From NCBI GenBank assembly GCA_934402155.1, contig CAKRTP010000018.1, forward strand, positions 1 through 22,202: a stretch of DNA of 22,202 nucleotides, written 5' to 3'. The stretch is from an uncultured Blautia sp. Its GTDB lineage: Bacteria; Bacillota; Clostridia; Lachnospirales; Lachnospiraceae. Position 1 is the first letter of the stretch; the number at the start of each line of letters is the position of its first letter. The translations under genes and the position numbers were made by a program. Under the pieces are notes generated by a model. It saw nothing but the letters and a program-made list of their open reading frames with translations, made no database searches and was not told the origin of the DNA. Of this stretch, positions 15,316-22,202 are shown piece by piece.

Positions 15316-16734
15316 ATGAAAAGGATAGGACGGATTCTCTTATGCATTCTGATGATAACCATCCTTTGTGGAATATCCATTGTGGGAAATTCTGTTGTAA
15401 AGTCAGAAAATAAATCCAGGGAGAAAAGGAGAACCGTTATCACCAAAGAAGAAATGAAAGAATGGGACGCACCAGATGAGGAGATACTGGAATATTATGG
15501 GCTGGGAAATTTTTCCACCACACTTCCGGTGGTCTATATGAATACAAAAGGACAACAGATCCTGAAGGAGAATAAAATCTGGGGAAATATTGCTCTGCTG
15601 GAGGCAACCGGAGAGGAACAGTCAATTTTTTCTGTCCCCAATTCTCTGTATCGTGCTACGATCAAATACCGAGGTGCATCTTCTTACAGCCAATTTGATA
15701 AAAAGCAGTATCGTATTAAGTTTTACAAGAATAAGAAAGACAGTGCCAAAGAAGTATCTCTGGCAGGAATGGGAAAAAACAGTGAGTGGGTGTTAAATGG
15801 TCCTTATCTTGATAAGACACTGATCAGGAATAAACTGGTATATGATCTGGCCAGGGAATTGAATGGCTGGGCTCCGGACAGCCGTTTTGTGGAATTGTTT
15901 GTGGATGGTAAATATCAGGGAGTTTATCTGGCGGTGGAACCGGTCACGAATGGAGAAAGCAGACTTCGACTTGCCGAGTTCGGACTGCTGTCAGGAGAAA
16001 CGTCATATATTGTAAGTCGAGACAGAGTTGATACAGAATCAGAAGAACTGGTAACCTGGGGAAAGACCGCAGGGTATACAAACAATTCTCTGTATTTGGG
16101 ATATCCGTCAAGAAAGAAAGTGACAGAAAAACAGAAAGCATATGTTCAAAAAGATATCTCAGAATTTGAAAAAGTTTTGTATGGAGAAAATTTCAGGGAT
16201 AAAAGAACAGGTTATCAGAAATATATAGATATGGATAACTGGGTGGATTATTTTATTATCAATGAATTCGCAATGAACTATGATGCAGGTAATCTTTCTA
16301 CTTATGTGTACAAAGAACTGGCCGGAAAGCTTCAGCTTGCTGTATGGGATTTTAATAATGGATTTGATAATTATCAGGGATCCAGGAAAGCAGCAGATGT
16401 TTTGCATACAGTGAAAAACTCATGGATTGAAAGGCTGTGGCAGGATGAGAGTTTCAGAGAACGCGTCAGTGAAAGATATCAGGAGCTTCGAAAAACTACG
16501 CTTTCTGAAGAACATATTGCTGAAAAAATAGCTTCTTATCAGGAGGAACTGGGAGAAGCTGTGGACAGAAACTTTAAAGTGTGGGGCTACTCCTTTGATG
16601 AGAGCATGCTGGCAGGAAAAAGCAAGGATGGTACATCGAGAGATATCGGAAGCTATGAGGAAGCTATGAAACAGCTGACAGATACCATCCAGGAAAGACT
16701 GGATTACCTTGATAAAGAACTGGGAGGAAAGTAG
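15316..16734 (+). CDS. Secreted or membrane-anchored CotH-type kinase
   Basis: This 472-residue CotH-family protein kinase-like protein has an N-terminal membrane anchor or signal (about 4-28) and an extracytoplasmic body. Family motifs are IKYRGASSYSQFDKKQYRIKF (around 116-136), EWVLNGPYLDKTLIRN (157-172), GVYLAVEPV (202-210), the segment NLSTYVYKELAGKL (326-339), and the metal-binding motif VWDFNNGFDN (343-352) with Asp345 and Asp351. CotH of Bacillus phosphorylates coat proteins, so this one may phosphorylate a surface protein or polymer-linked partner. ATG 15316 follows GAGAGGTG by five bases, so I prefer it to a TTG at 15301. The target is unknown; the cluster's secreted or anchored proteins are candidates. 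Confidence 0.92.
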   Translation: MKRIGRILLCILMITILCGISIVGNSVVKSENKSREKRRTVITKEEMKEWDAPDEEILEYYGLGNFSTTLPVVYMNTKGQQILKENKIWGNIALLEATGEEQSIFSVPNSLYRATIKYRGASSYSQFDKKQYRIKFYKNKKDSAKEVSLAGMGKNSEWVLNGPYLDKTLIRNKLVYDLARELNGWAPDSRFVELFVDGKYQGVYLAVEPVTNGESRLRLAEFGLLSGETSYIVSRDRVDTESEELVTWGKTAGYTNNSLYLGYPSRKKVTEKQKAYVQKDISEFEKVLYGENFRDKRTGYQKYIDMDNWVDYFIINEFAMNYDAGNLSTYVYKELAGKLQLAVWDFNNGFDNYQGSRKAADVLHTVKNSWIERLWQDESFRERVSERYQELRKTTLSEEHIAEKIASYQEELGEAVDRNFKVWGYSFDESMLAGKSKDGTSRDIGSYEEAMKQLTDTIQERLDYLDKELGGK

Positions 16735-16736
16735 AG

Positions 16737-17837
16737 ATGAAAAAGGTACTGGTGATTTTTGGAACAAGACCGGAAGCGATTAAAATGTGTCCTCTGGTTC
16801 TGGAATTAAAGAAAAGTAAAGAACTGCAAACTCTGGTGTGTGTTACAGGACAGCATAGAGAAATGTTGAGACAGGTGCTTGATGTTTTTGGAGTAACACC
16901 GGATTATGATATGGATATTATGAAGCAGGGACAGGATCTGACAGATGTCACGACTGCTATTCTTACAGGTATGAGAGAAATCCTGAAGAAGGAAAAGCCT
17001 GATATTGTACTGGTACACGGTGATACATCTACAGCATTTGCGTCATCACTGGCTGCTTTTTATCAGCAGATCCCTGTAGGGCATGTAGAGGCGGGACTGC
17101 GTACTTATAATATGAATTCACCTTATCCGGAAGAATTTAACCGACAGGCAATTGGTCTGACAGCCAGCCTGCATTTTGCACCGACCAGAAAGGCAGCAGA
17201 TGCCCTTCTGAAAGAAGGAAAGGATCAGGATCGGGTTTATATCACAGGAAACACAGGTATTGATGCACTGCATTATACGGTGCGGGAAGATTTTTATCAT
17301 CCGGAGACAGAATGGGCAAAGGGCAGCAGGCTGATCGTAGTGACAGCACACAGAAGGGAAAATCTGGGAGAGCCCATGCGGGATATGTTCCGTGCTATTC
17401 GCAGGATCGTAGAAGAATTTTCGGATGTAAAGGTTATCTATCCGGTACACCTGAATCCGCAGGTAAGAAAAATTGCGGAAGAAGAATTTGATGGATGCAA
17501 CAGGATTCATCTGATAAAACCATTGGATGTAGTAGAATTCCATAATCTGATGAAAGCCAGCTATCTGATCATGACTGACAGCGGAGGAATACAGGAAGAG
17601 GCGCCGGCATTAGGAAAACCGGTGCTGGTCATGAGGGATACGACAGAACGTCCCGAGGGTGTTGAAGCAGGAACTTTGAAGCTGACAGGAACGGGAATGG
17701 AGAACATATACAGAGAATGCAGACGTCTTCTCAGTGATCCGGAGATCTACAGGGAAATGAGCGAAGCCAAAAATCCCTATGGTGATGGAACAGCAAGTAT
17801 AAAAATCCGTAAAATCCTGGAGGATATGGATGTATGA
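16737..17837 (+). CDS. mnaA: UDP-N-acetylglucosamine 2-epimerase (non-hydrolysing)
   Basis: This cytosolic enzyme interconverts UDP-GlcNAc and UDP-ManNAc and has the normal family length of 366 residues. The N-terminal motif is FGTRPEAIKM, with the catalytic-region motifs VHGDTST, GHVEAGLRT and YPEEFNRQ, then the nucleotide-binding stretch TAHRRENLGEPM and the C-terminal TDSGGIQEEAPALGKPVLVMRDTTERPE. All key residues look intact. It starts two bases after the CotH stop and overlaps the next gene by eight bases, so it is embedded in the unit. Its presence suggests that the polymer made by this cluster uses ManNAc, or that the operon supplies UDP-ManNAc to a wall polymer. The name wecB is the enteric equivalent. 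Confidence 0.96.
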   Translation: MKKVLVIFGTRPEAIKMCPLVLELKKSKELQTLVCVTGQHREMLRQVLDVFGVTPDYDMDIMKQGQDLTDVTTAILTGMREILKKEKPDIVLVHGDTSTAFASSLAAFYQQIPVGHVEAGLRTYNMNSPYPEEFNRQAIGLTASLHFAPTRKAADALLKEGKDQDRVYITGNTGIDALHYTVREDFYHPETEWAKGSRLIVVTAHRRENLGEPMRDMFRAIRRIVEEFSDVKVIYPVHLNPQVRKIAEEEFDGCNRIHLIKPLDVVEFHNLMKASYLIMTDSGGIQEEAPALGKPVLVMRDTTERPEGVEAGTLKLTGTGMENIYRECRRLLSDPEIYREMSEAKNPYGDGTASIKIRKILEDMDV

Positions 17838-19002
17838 ACACCAACAGATCGGCTGCAAAAGAAGAAAGAAGCATCTAAGAAAACTGTCTGTCTTGCTGAC
17901 AGTATGTCTGATCATCGGGACAGTGTTCATGAGCGTATATTACCGGAGGTGGAAAACGGAAATCCATATTCAGCAGGAATGGCTGGACAGTGTTCTGATC
18001 AGGGAGAAAAAATGGATTCTTCAAAATCAGGGATCTGAAGGCGAGATTTATATGAATGGAAGCAAAGCGGGAGATATCAATCCGTATTTTGCGTGTGTGG
18101 CGGCTGTCGGTCTTTTGGCAGAAACGGAAAATTGTCCTGTCAGTGGAGAAGAAATAGATGCGGTGCGCAGATATCTGAACTGGCATACCAGAATCCTTCT
18201 GGAAACAGATGGAAAAATGGGAATTTACCGAAAAAAAAGCGGGAAGATCGTCTATGTAGATAAAGCAGATTCTGAAGATGGTTATCTGGGAATGTATCTG
18301 TGGCTTATGGGGAAATATCTCAAAAAAGCAGGAAATGCAGAGAAACCGGAATATTATCAGGAAGGGATCCGAATCGCACTTGATCGTATCCAAAATCTGA
18401 TGAAAAATGGAACAACACAGGTTTCAGAAGAGAATACTACAGTATATCTGATGGATAATCTTGAAGTATGGAAAGGGCTGTATGAATTCGAAAGCTCAGA
18501 TTCTGCGGAGAAGAACGAAGTGTCTGTGATGTGTAAGGATCTTCAGAAGCAGATTGAAAAGGTGTTCTGGGACGAACAAAGAAAGAGATGGAAAATTCTT
18601 CAGGACAGTGAACAGCTGCATCCGGAAGAATTCTATCCGGATGCAATTGCTCAGATTTATCCATTGATTTATGGATTTCCGATAAAAGATAAAAAGGAAC
18701 AAAAAAAGCTGTATCAGTGGTTTACCGAAAAATTTCAATGGCAGACAATGAATAAACAGAGAAAAGGCTTTGTATGGACAATGACAGGAATGGCAGCCGC
18801 CCAGCTGGGAGATATCAATAATCTCAGATCTCTGATAAAAAATTATGAAGCAGAATACAGCAGTATCAGAAAGTACCCATTATACACAGGGGAAGCGGGC
18901 TGGATCTGTCAGGAGTGTGAAAAACTGTATCAGTTATATGAAGACAGCTATCTGTTTTTTCTGACTCAGCTTATTCAGGCAAAAAATGAATCCACCTGTT
19001 AA
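17830..19002 (+). CDS. Membrane-anchored protein resembling alpha/alpha-barrel glycosidases
   Basis: This 390-residue protein has a basic N-terminus (RRKKHLRK), one membrane segment (about 19-37) and an outward-facing body. The body is largely alpha-helical with regularly spaced helices, and carries GDINPYFACVAAVGLL (81-96), DKADSEDGYLGMYLWLMGKY (144-163) and FVWTMTGMAAAQLGDINNL near the end. These look like the helical hairpins of an (alpha/alpha)6-barrel glycoside hydrolase, with the acidic cluster Asp147/Glu149/Asp150 as possible active-site residues; a GH8-type relation is possible but not shown. A polymer-trimming role next to a synthase, like BcsZ beside cellulose synthase, would be logical. 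GGAGG lies six bases before ATG 17830. The stop overlaps that of the convergent amidohydrolase gene. Confidence 0.82.
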   Translation: MYEHQQIGCKRRKKHLRKLSVLLTVCLIIGTVFMSVYYRRWKTEIHIQQEWLDSVLIREKKWILQNQGSEGEIYMNGSKAGDINPYFACVAAVGLLAETENCPVSGEEIDAVRRYLNWHTRILLETDGKMGIYRKKSGKIVYVDKADSEDGYLGMYLWLMGKYLKKAGNAEKPEYYQEGIRIALDRIQNLMKNGTTQVSEENTTVYLMDNLEVWKGLYEFESSDSAEKNEVSVMCKDLQKQIEKVFWDEQRKRWKILQDSEQLHPEEFYPDAIAQIYPLIYGFPIKDKKEQKKLYQWFTEKFQWQTMNKQRKGFVWTMTGMAAAQLGDINNLRSLIKNYEAEYSSIRKYPLYTGEAGWICQECEKLYQLYEDSYLFFLTQLIQAKNESTC

Positions 19003-20186
19003 TCCTGTTTTTCTTCCAGAAAATCATAAGCAAACTGTGCATACATCGCAGCACCGCGTTTGAGGACACTTTCATCTACAGTGTAGTGATCATTATGATT
19101 TCTGGCTGTAAAGCCAAGAGCCTTATTCTGGCTTCCGATAAGACCGAAAACGCCGGGGACTTTTTCCGTATAGTATGCGAAGTCCTCGCTGATCATCATT
19201 TTTGGAAATGGCTGCAGGGAGTCAGAACCGTACATTTTGGCAGCAGCGTTTCTTGCGATCCGGACGAGATTTTCATGTTTATTGATGATCGGCGCCGGGA
19301 AATATTCAAAACTAAGAGTAGCCTTTGCACCCATGGAATCGGCTGTGTTTTCAGCAATTTTACGGAGCAGAGGCTCTGTTTTTCTACGCATTTCAGGGGA
19401 ATGTGTACGGGTAGTTCCCTCAAGGATAACCTTGTCTGCGAGAATGTTGAAACGCTGTCCTCCGGTTATTTTTCCTACAGTGACGACAAGTGGATTCAGA
19501 GGATCGTTCATACGGGAGACAACAGACTGGATTTCTGTGATGATGTAGGCGGCAGTCAGGATTGCATCCACTCCCTGGTGCGGAGTGGATCCATGGGCAG
19601 AGACACCTTCAATTTCAATGCGGAAATTATCGCAGCTTGCCATGCGCGGACCGGATTCAAAATTCATAAAAGGGGCATCAAGCTCTCCCCATATGTGTGT
19701 ACCATAAATGGCATCGACATCATCCAGAAAACCATGTTTTATGTAATACTCGGCACCATGACAGGATTCTTCAGCAGCCTGAAAAATGGTTTTTACATTG
19801 CCCTTCAGATCCTCTTTGTGGGACATCAGCATGCGTATTCCACCCAGAAGCATAGCAATATGGCAGTCATGTCCGCAGGCATGCATGACACCGGGATTCT
19901 GGCTGCAGAATGAAAGCCCGGTGTGTTCCTCGACAGGAAGTGCGTCAATGTCTGCACGGAGAGCGACCGTTTTGCTGGGAGAGGAAGCTTTGCCGCCTCT
20001 GATCATTGCCCAGAGCCCGTTATAATCCGGATAATAATGTGGGGTAAGTCCCATCTCATTCAGAAGTTTTCCGATTTGCCGTGTAGTGTTTATTTCTTCA
20101 AAAGAGAGTTCCGGATGTGTGTGAAAATATCGACGTTGTTCAATGATCCAGGCCTCGTTTTCATCTGCCATATCTTTGAAATTCAT
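18999..20186 (-). CDS. M20-family amidohydrolase (N-acyl-amino-acid or hippurate hydrolase type)
   Basis: This 395-residue cytosolic metalloenzyme belongs to peptidase family M20D, which removes acyl groups from N-acylated amino acids or related amides. It has RRYFHTHPELSFEE (18-31), VALRADIDALPVEE (74-87), the metal-binding MHACGHDCHIAML (101-113, with Cys104 and His106), the catalytic Glu pair QAAEESCHGA (136-145), GTHIW (162-166) and the C-terminal HNDHYTVDE. The inserted lid/dimerisation domain spans about 185-300. Length and residues are normal. ATG 20186 follows an AAAGGA site; a good promoter lies upstream. The substrate is unknown. Its stop codon overlaps the cluster's last gene by four bases (convergent), with no terminator between them. 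Confidence 0.93.
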   Translation of the reverse strand: MNFKDMADENEAWIIEQRRYFHTHPELSFEEINTTRQIGKLLNEMGLTPHYYPDYNGLWAMIRGGKASSPSKTVALRADIDALPVEEHTGLSFCSQNPGVMHACGHDCHIAMLLGGIRMLMSHKEDLKGNVKTIFQAAEESCHGAEYYIKHGFLDDVDAIYGTHIWGELDAPFMNFESGPRMASCDNFRIEIEGVSAHGSTPHQGVDAILTAAYIITEIQSVVSRMNDPLNPLVVTVGKITGGQRFNILADKVILEGTTRTHSPEMRRKTEPLLRKIAENTADSMGAKATLSFEYFPAPIINKHENLVRIARNAAAKMYGSDSLQPFPKMMISEDFAYYTEKVPGVFGLIGSQNKALGFTARNHNDHYTVDESVLKRGAAMYAQFAYDFLEEKQD

Positions 20187-20228
20187 AAAGTCAGATCCTT
20201 TCTAAATATTGATTTACTGGTAGGATTC

Positions 20229-20257
20229 ATACTATCGGAAAAAAGAGCGAATGTCAA
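20229..20257 (-). promoter_or_regulatory. Sigma-A promoter of the M20 amidohydrolase gene
   Basis: On the minus strand a perfect TTGACA (20257-20252) is followed after 17 bases by TAGTAT (20234-20229). The predicted start is near 20222, giving a leader of about 35 bases. Confidence 0.7.
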
Positions 20258-20269
20258 ACTGTAAACTCA

Positions 20270-20298
20270 TTGAAAATTTTGTCATAACTTCGTATAAT
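20270..20298 (+). promoter_or_regulatory. Sigma-A promoter of the parA gene pair
   Basis: TTGAAA (20270-20275) and a perfect TATAAT (20293-20298) are spaced by 17 bases. The start is predicted near 20305, giving a leader of about 53 bases with GGGGGGAGAA as the ribosome binding site. It lies back to back with the amidohydrolase promoter. Confidence 0.75.
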
Positions 20299-20357
20299 AT
20301 GACATAGACAGATATACAGAAATACCCAAAACAATAAACAGGGGGGAGAAAAATCCC

Positions 20358-21149
20358 ATGGGAAAGACAATAACTATTTGCTTCACCAACAACAAAGGCG
20401 GCAGCGGCAAATCCACAACCTGCTCAAATCTCGGAGCGGCTATGGCACGTGACGGTAAGAAAGTTCTGCTGGTTGACGGCGATATGCAGCTGAACCTGTC
20501 ATTGTCTGTGTTTTCAGAGGACTGGGTGCTGGAACATGCAAAGAGCGAGAAAAATCTTTATTATGCAATCGGCAGACAGGAAGATCTTACAGATTATATT
20601 GTGAACACACCGTATGAAAATCTTGATCTGATCCCATCATCTACATTGATGAGTTCCATCGAATACGAACTCTTTACAAAATGGCAGAGGGAGCTTATCC
20701 TGAAGAAATGTCTTCAGAAGATCAAGGACTCAGAGGTGTATGATTACATCCTGATCGATGCACCACCTACGCTCGGCGGCTGGGTTATGAATATTCTGTG
20801 TGCATCGGACAAGGTGATCATTCCGGTGGAGGCAAGTCCGTGGGGAATGTTCGGACTTGCAAATATGTTTGAATTTCTGAATGAAGTCAAACAGATCGCT
20901 CCGGATCTCGAGGTTGCAGGTATCGCAGTGACAAAAGTTGATGCCCGTAAGAATTATTTTAAACAAACAATGGAAACTTTGCATCAGCTGGAAAGTATAC
21001 ATGTATTTGAAAGCCTGATTCGCGTGGACAGTAACATTGAGTGGTCTCAGGATAACAGCGTTCCGGTAGTTGAGTACAAAAAATCCAGCAGAAGCGCGAA
21101 GGAATACACAGAATTAGCCAGGGAGGTTATGGATTATGTCAGTAGGTAA
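20358..21149 (+). CDS. Orphan ParA-family ATPase
   Basis: This 263-residue ParA/Soj/MinD-superfamily ATPase has the deviant Walker A motif NNKGGSGKSTT (11-21), with the signature Lys14, the switch I-like VLLVDGDMQ (36-44), and the Walker B-like YDYILIDAPPTLGG. The length is that of chromosomal ParA proteins without an N-terminal DNA-binding domain. No parB gene, parS site or plasmid replication gene is seen nearby, so it is not a classical partition locus in this window. Instead a small Lys/Ala-rich protein overlaps its end by 14 bases. Such orphan ParA proteins often position cellular cargo through a dedicated partner; here that partner is likely the overlapping gene product. Cargo is unknown. 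Confidence 0.92.
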   Translation: MGKTITICFTNNKGGSGKSTTCSNLGAAMARDGKKVLLVDGDMQLNLSLSVFSEDWVLEHAKSEKNLYYAIGRQEDLTDYIVNTPYENLDLIPSSTLMSSIEYELFTKWQRELILKKCLQKIKDSEVYDYILIDAPPTLGGWVMNILCASDKVIIPVEASPWGMFGLANMFEFLNEVKQIAPDLEVAGIAVTKVDARKNYFKQTMETLHQLESIHVFESLIRVDSNIEWSQDNSVPVVEYKKSSRSAKEYTELAREVMDYVSR

Positions 21150-21528
21150 AGACAGTATTCTGCGTGCTGCAAACGCAGAGGCAAAGAACACAGAAGCAAA
21201 AGCAGAACCGGTAAAGCCGGCAGAAGAGAAGAAGGCTTTGACAGAAGTCAAAGAAACAGCAAAGACAGAAATACCGGTCAAAGAATCAGCAGCAAAGAAA
21301 GCACCGGCAAAGAAGACAAGAACTGCAAAAACCAAAACAGCTGCAAAAACTGCAGCAGCTCCAAAAGCAGTGAAAAAAACAACAACCCGCAAAAAAGCCG
21401 TAAAGACTTCTGTCCTTACACCGGAGAATTCAGAAGAACTTCAGGCAGCATTTGTCAAAGACAAAACCCCGGAAGAGGTAAACGGACCAGTTCATGTAAA
21501 TGAGGAACTTCCGGTTTATCTTCTGTAA
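21136..21528 (+). CDS. Small Lys/Ala-rich protein, probable ParA partner
   Basis: This 130-residue protein is encoded with a 14-base overlap after parA; GGGAGG lies nine bases before its ATG. It has three parts: a short N-terminus MSVGKDSILRAANAEAKN, a low-complexity Lys/Ala/Thr/Pro-rich middle (about 20-90) with many AK, KK and KT repeats similar to histone H1 tails, and a more acidic, ordered C-terminus from about residue 92 (VLTPENSEELQAAF to the end). The basic middle could bind nucleic acid without sequence specificity. A basic N-terminal peptide that stimulates ParA ATPase is known for several ParA partners, and the N-terminus here could play that part; this is inference. Its unlike-neighbour composition follows from the repeats, not necessarily from transfer. 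Confidence 0.8.
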   Translation: MSVGKDSILRAANAEAKNTEAKAEPVKPAEEKKALTEVKETAKTEIPVKESAAKKAPAKKTRTAKTKTAAKTAAAPKAVKKTTTRKKAVKTSVLTPENSEELQAAFVKDKTPEEVNGPVHVNEELPVYLL

Positions 21529-21531
21529 CAT

Positions 21532-21585
21532 AAAAAAGCAGATTTCCATCAGCAGCAGGCAAGCTGTTCGGAAATCTGCTTTTTT
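21532..21585. terminator. Strong bidirectional terminator between parA pair and DUF2798 gene
   Basis: AAAAAAGCAGATTTCC (21532-21547) pairs perfectly with GGAAATCTGCTTTTTT (21570-21585). The 22-base loop has its own small CAGC/GCTG stem. The A-run and T-run allow termination on both strands, which suits the convergent genes. Confidence 0.9.
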
Positions 21586-21604
21586 GGCAGAATAGTGAAT
21601 CTGG

Positions 21605-22096
21605 TTATGCTTCAGGAGCAGTCTGACATGCGTCTTCTTTTTCAGGGAAGATATGTCTGAAAATAAAACGAACGATCGGCCCTGCATAGATCAGCTGCCA
21701 GAAGAAAGCTACAGGGAAGTTCATAGCAGTTGTCTGAATCCATACAGCGATGAACTGATTTCCGGCATGCTTAAAAAGAATCGTAGCAGCAAGACTCATA
21801 AGAGGGCACATAAAGGCAACAGATGGAACGGAAATCGCAAGTATCATGCTGAATGGATGGCAGGTTCTGAAATCAACCATACGGGCAGCACATGCAAAAG
21901 CGAGTTTGGATACAATGAAGAAATCAAGTACGAATGCGATAGGTCCCATGATGATCAGTTCATGAAAAGCGGCAGGGAATACTTCGTTGGACATGCCGCC
22001 CATATTAAGTGCGATGTTGTAACAGATCATAGCATAAACCATGAAAAATACCATGATAATTGTAAAGATCACTTCCTGAAATTTGTTTTTAGGCAT
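21605..22096 (-). CDS. DUF2798-type integral membrane protein with internal duplication
   Basis: This 163-residue membrane protein has four hydrophobic helices (about 8-30, 44-66, 84-108 and 114-143). The opening MPKNKFQEVIFTIIM is typical of DUF2798 proteins. The two halves look like a duplicated two-helix unit: the first around IFTIIMVFFMVYAM with MGPIAFVLDFF, the second around MCPLMSLAATILF with NFPVAFFWQLIYAGP. Its function is unknown. GGAGG precedes the ATG, and the gene is convergent with the parA pair, separated by a terminator. No neighbour on this strand suggests a pathway. Confidence 0.82.
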   Translation of the reverse strand: MPKNKFQEVIFTIIMVFFMVYAMICYNIALNMGGMSNEVFPAAFHELIIMGPIAFVLDFFIVSKLAFACAARMVDFRTCHPFSMILAISVPSVAFMCPLMSLAATILFKHAGNQFIAVWIQTTAMNFPVAFFWQLIYAGPIVRFIFRHIFPEKEDACQTAPEA

Positions 22097-22125
22097 AAAA
22101 AAATCCTCCTTGAATAGATATATTA

Positions 22126-22154
22126 GTGATACAAGAGCATGTGTTGTTCGTTAA
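22126..22154 (-). promoter_or_regulatory. Possible promoter of the DUF2798 gene
   Basis: On the minus strand TTAACG (22154-22149) and TATCAC (22131-22126) are separated by 17 bases. Both boxes are imperfect, so this is tentative. I see nothing else in the last 100 bases of the window. Confidence 0.3.
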
Positions 22155-22202
22155 TCATTCAGGGAGAATGTGCGTTTCCAATTAGACCATATTCAGTTCA
22201 GC

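Noticed and set aside
19086..19913. 275-codon open frame on the plus strand
   Set aside because: It is antisense to the M20 amidohydrolase gene, which has all family motifs; the translated frame looks random.
21114..21392. Hydrophobic minus-strand frame rich in Ala, Val and Phe
   Set aside because: It is the reverse reading of the Lys/Ala-rich repeats in the ParA partner gene, a known composition artefact.
21178..21410. Tandem repeat array or CRISPR-like pattern
   Set aside because: The repetition is codon-level Lys/Ala low complexity within a coding gene, with no regular unit length.
20358..21528. Plasmid or phage partition module
   Set aside because: No ParB with a DNA-binding domain, no repeat cluster like parS, and no replication or integration genes in the window.

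Overview
The window looks like a chromosomal segment from an anaerobic, gut-type Firmicute, most likely a member of the Lachnospiraceae. This is inferred from the mix of LytTR/GHKL two-component genes, a flavodiiron protein ending in a rubredoxin domain, strong GGAGG-type ribosome binding sites, moderate G+C, and families common in that group (CotH kinase, VTC-domain protein, DUF4956, DUF2798). I see no rRNA, tRNA, CRISPR array, insertion sequence or integrase.

Layout: (1) 8-2467, minus strand: a degenerate receiver-domain protein followed 27 bases later by a large secreted protein. (2) 2804-5607, plus strand: a LytTR response regulator and GHKL sensor kinase, with the rRNA methyltransferase gene rsmJ 15 bases behind. 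The shared divergent region (2468-2803) holds 20-bp-phased repeats, a palindrome and an extended -10 element. (3) 5671-8275: a flavodiiron protein (minus) and a Crp/Fnr-type regulator (plus), divergently arranged around an operator-like palindrome centred at exactly -41.5 from a candidate flavodiiron promoter. (4) 8453-19002, plus strand: a compact cluster of ten genes, most of them overlapping or nearly touching. They encode a multi-spanning membrane protein, a processive GT2 glycosyltransferase, a beta-helix/leucine-rich-repeat protein, a DHHW/AlgX-like protein with its signature residues replaced, a second multi-spanning membrane protein, a VTC-domain protein, a DUF4956 protein, a CotH kinase, UDP-GlcNAc 2-epimerase, and a membrane-anchored protein resembling alpha/alpha-barrel glycosidases. 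(5) 18999-20186, minus: an M20 amidohydrolase whose stop codon overlaps that of the cluster's last gene. (6) 20358-21528, plus: an orphan ParA ATPase overlapping a small Lys/Ala-rich protein. (7) 21605-22096, minus: a DUF2798-type membrane protein.

Region 4 is the most interesting part. It reads as one transcription unit from a clear sigma-A promoter (8392-8420). Its gene content suggests synthesis, modification and surface handling of an exopolysaccharide, possibly containing ManNAc because UDP-GlcNAc 2-epimerase is encoded inside the unit. It combines a polymer-making GT with a VTC/DUF4956/CotH trio and with scaffold-like or enzymatically dead-looking proteins. I do not recognise it as a characterised polysaccharide system. 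Other notable points are the pseudo-receiver/secreted-protein pair divergent from a two-component system, the Crp-type regulator with promoter geometry suggesting activation of the flavodiiron gene, and the ParA/basic-protein pair.
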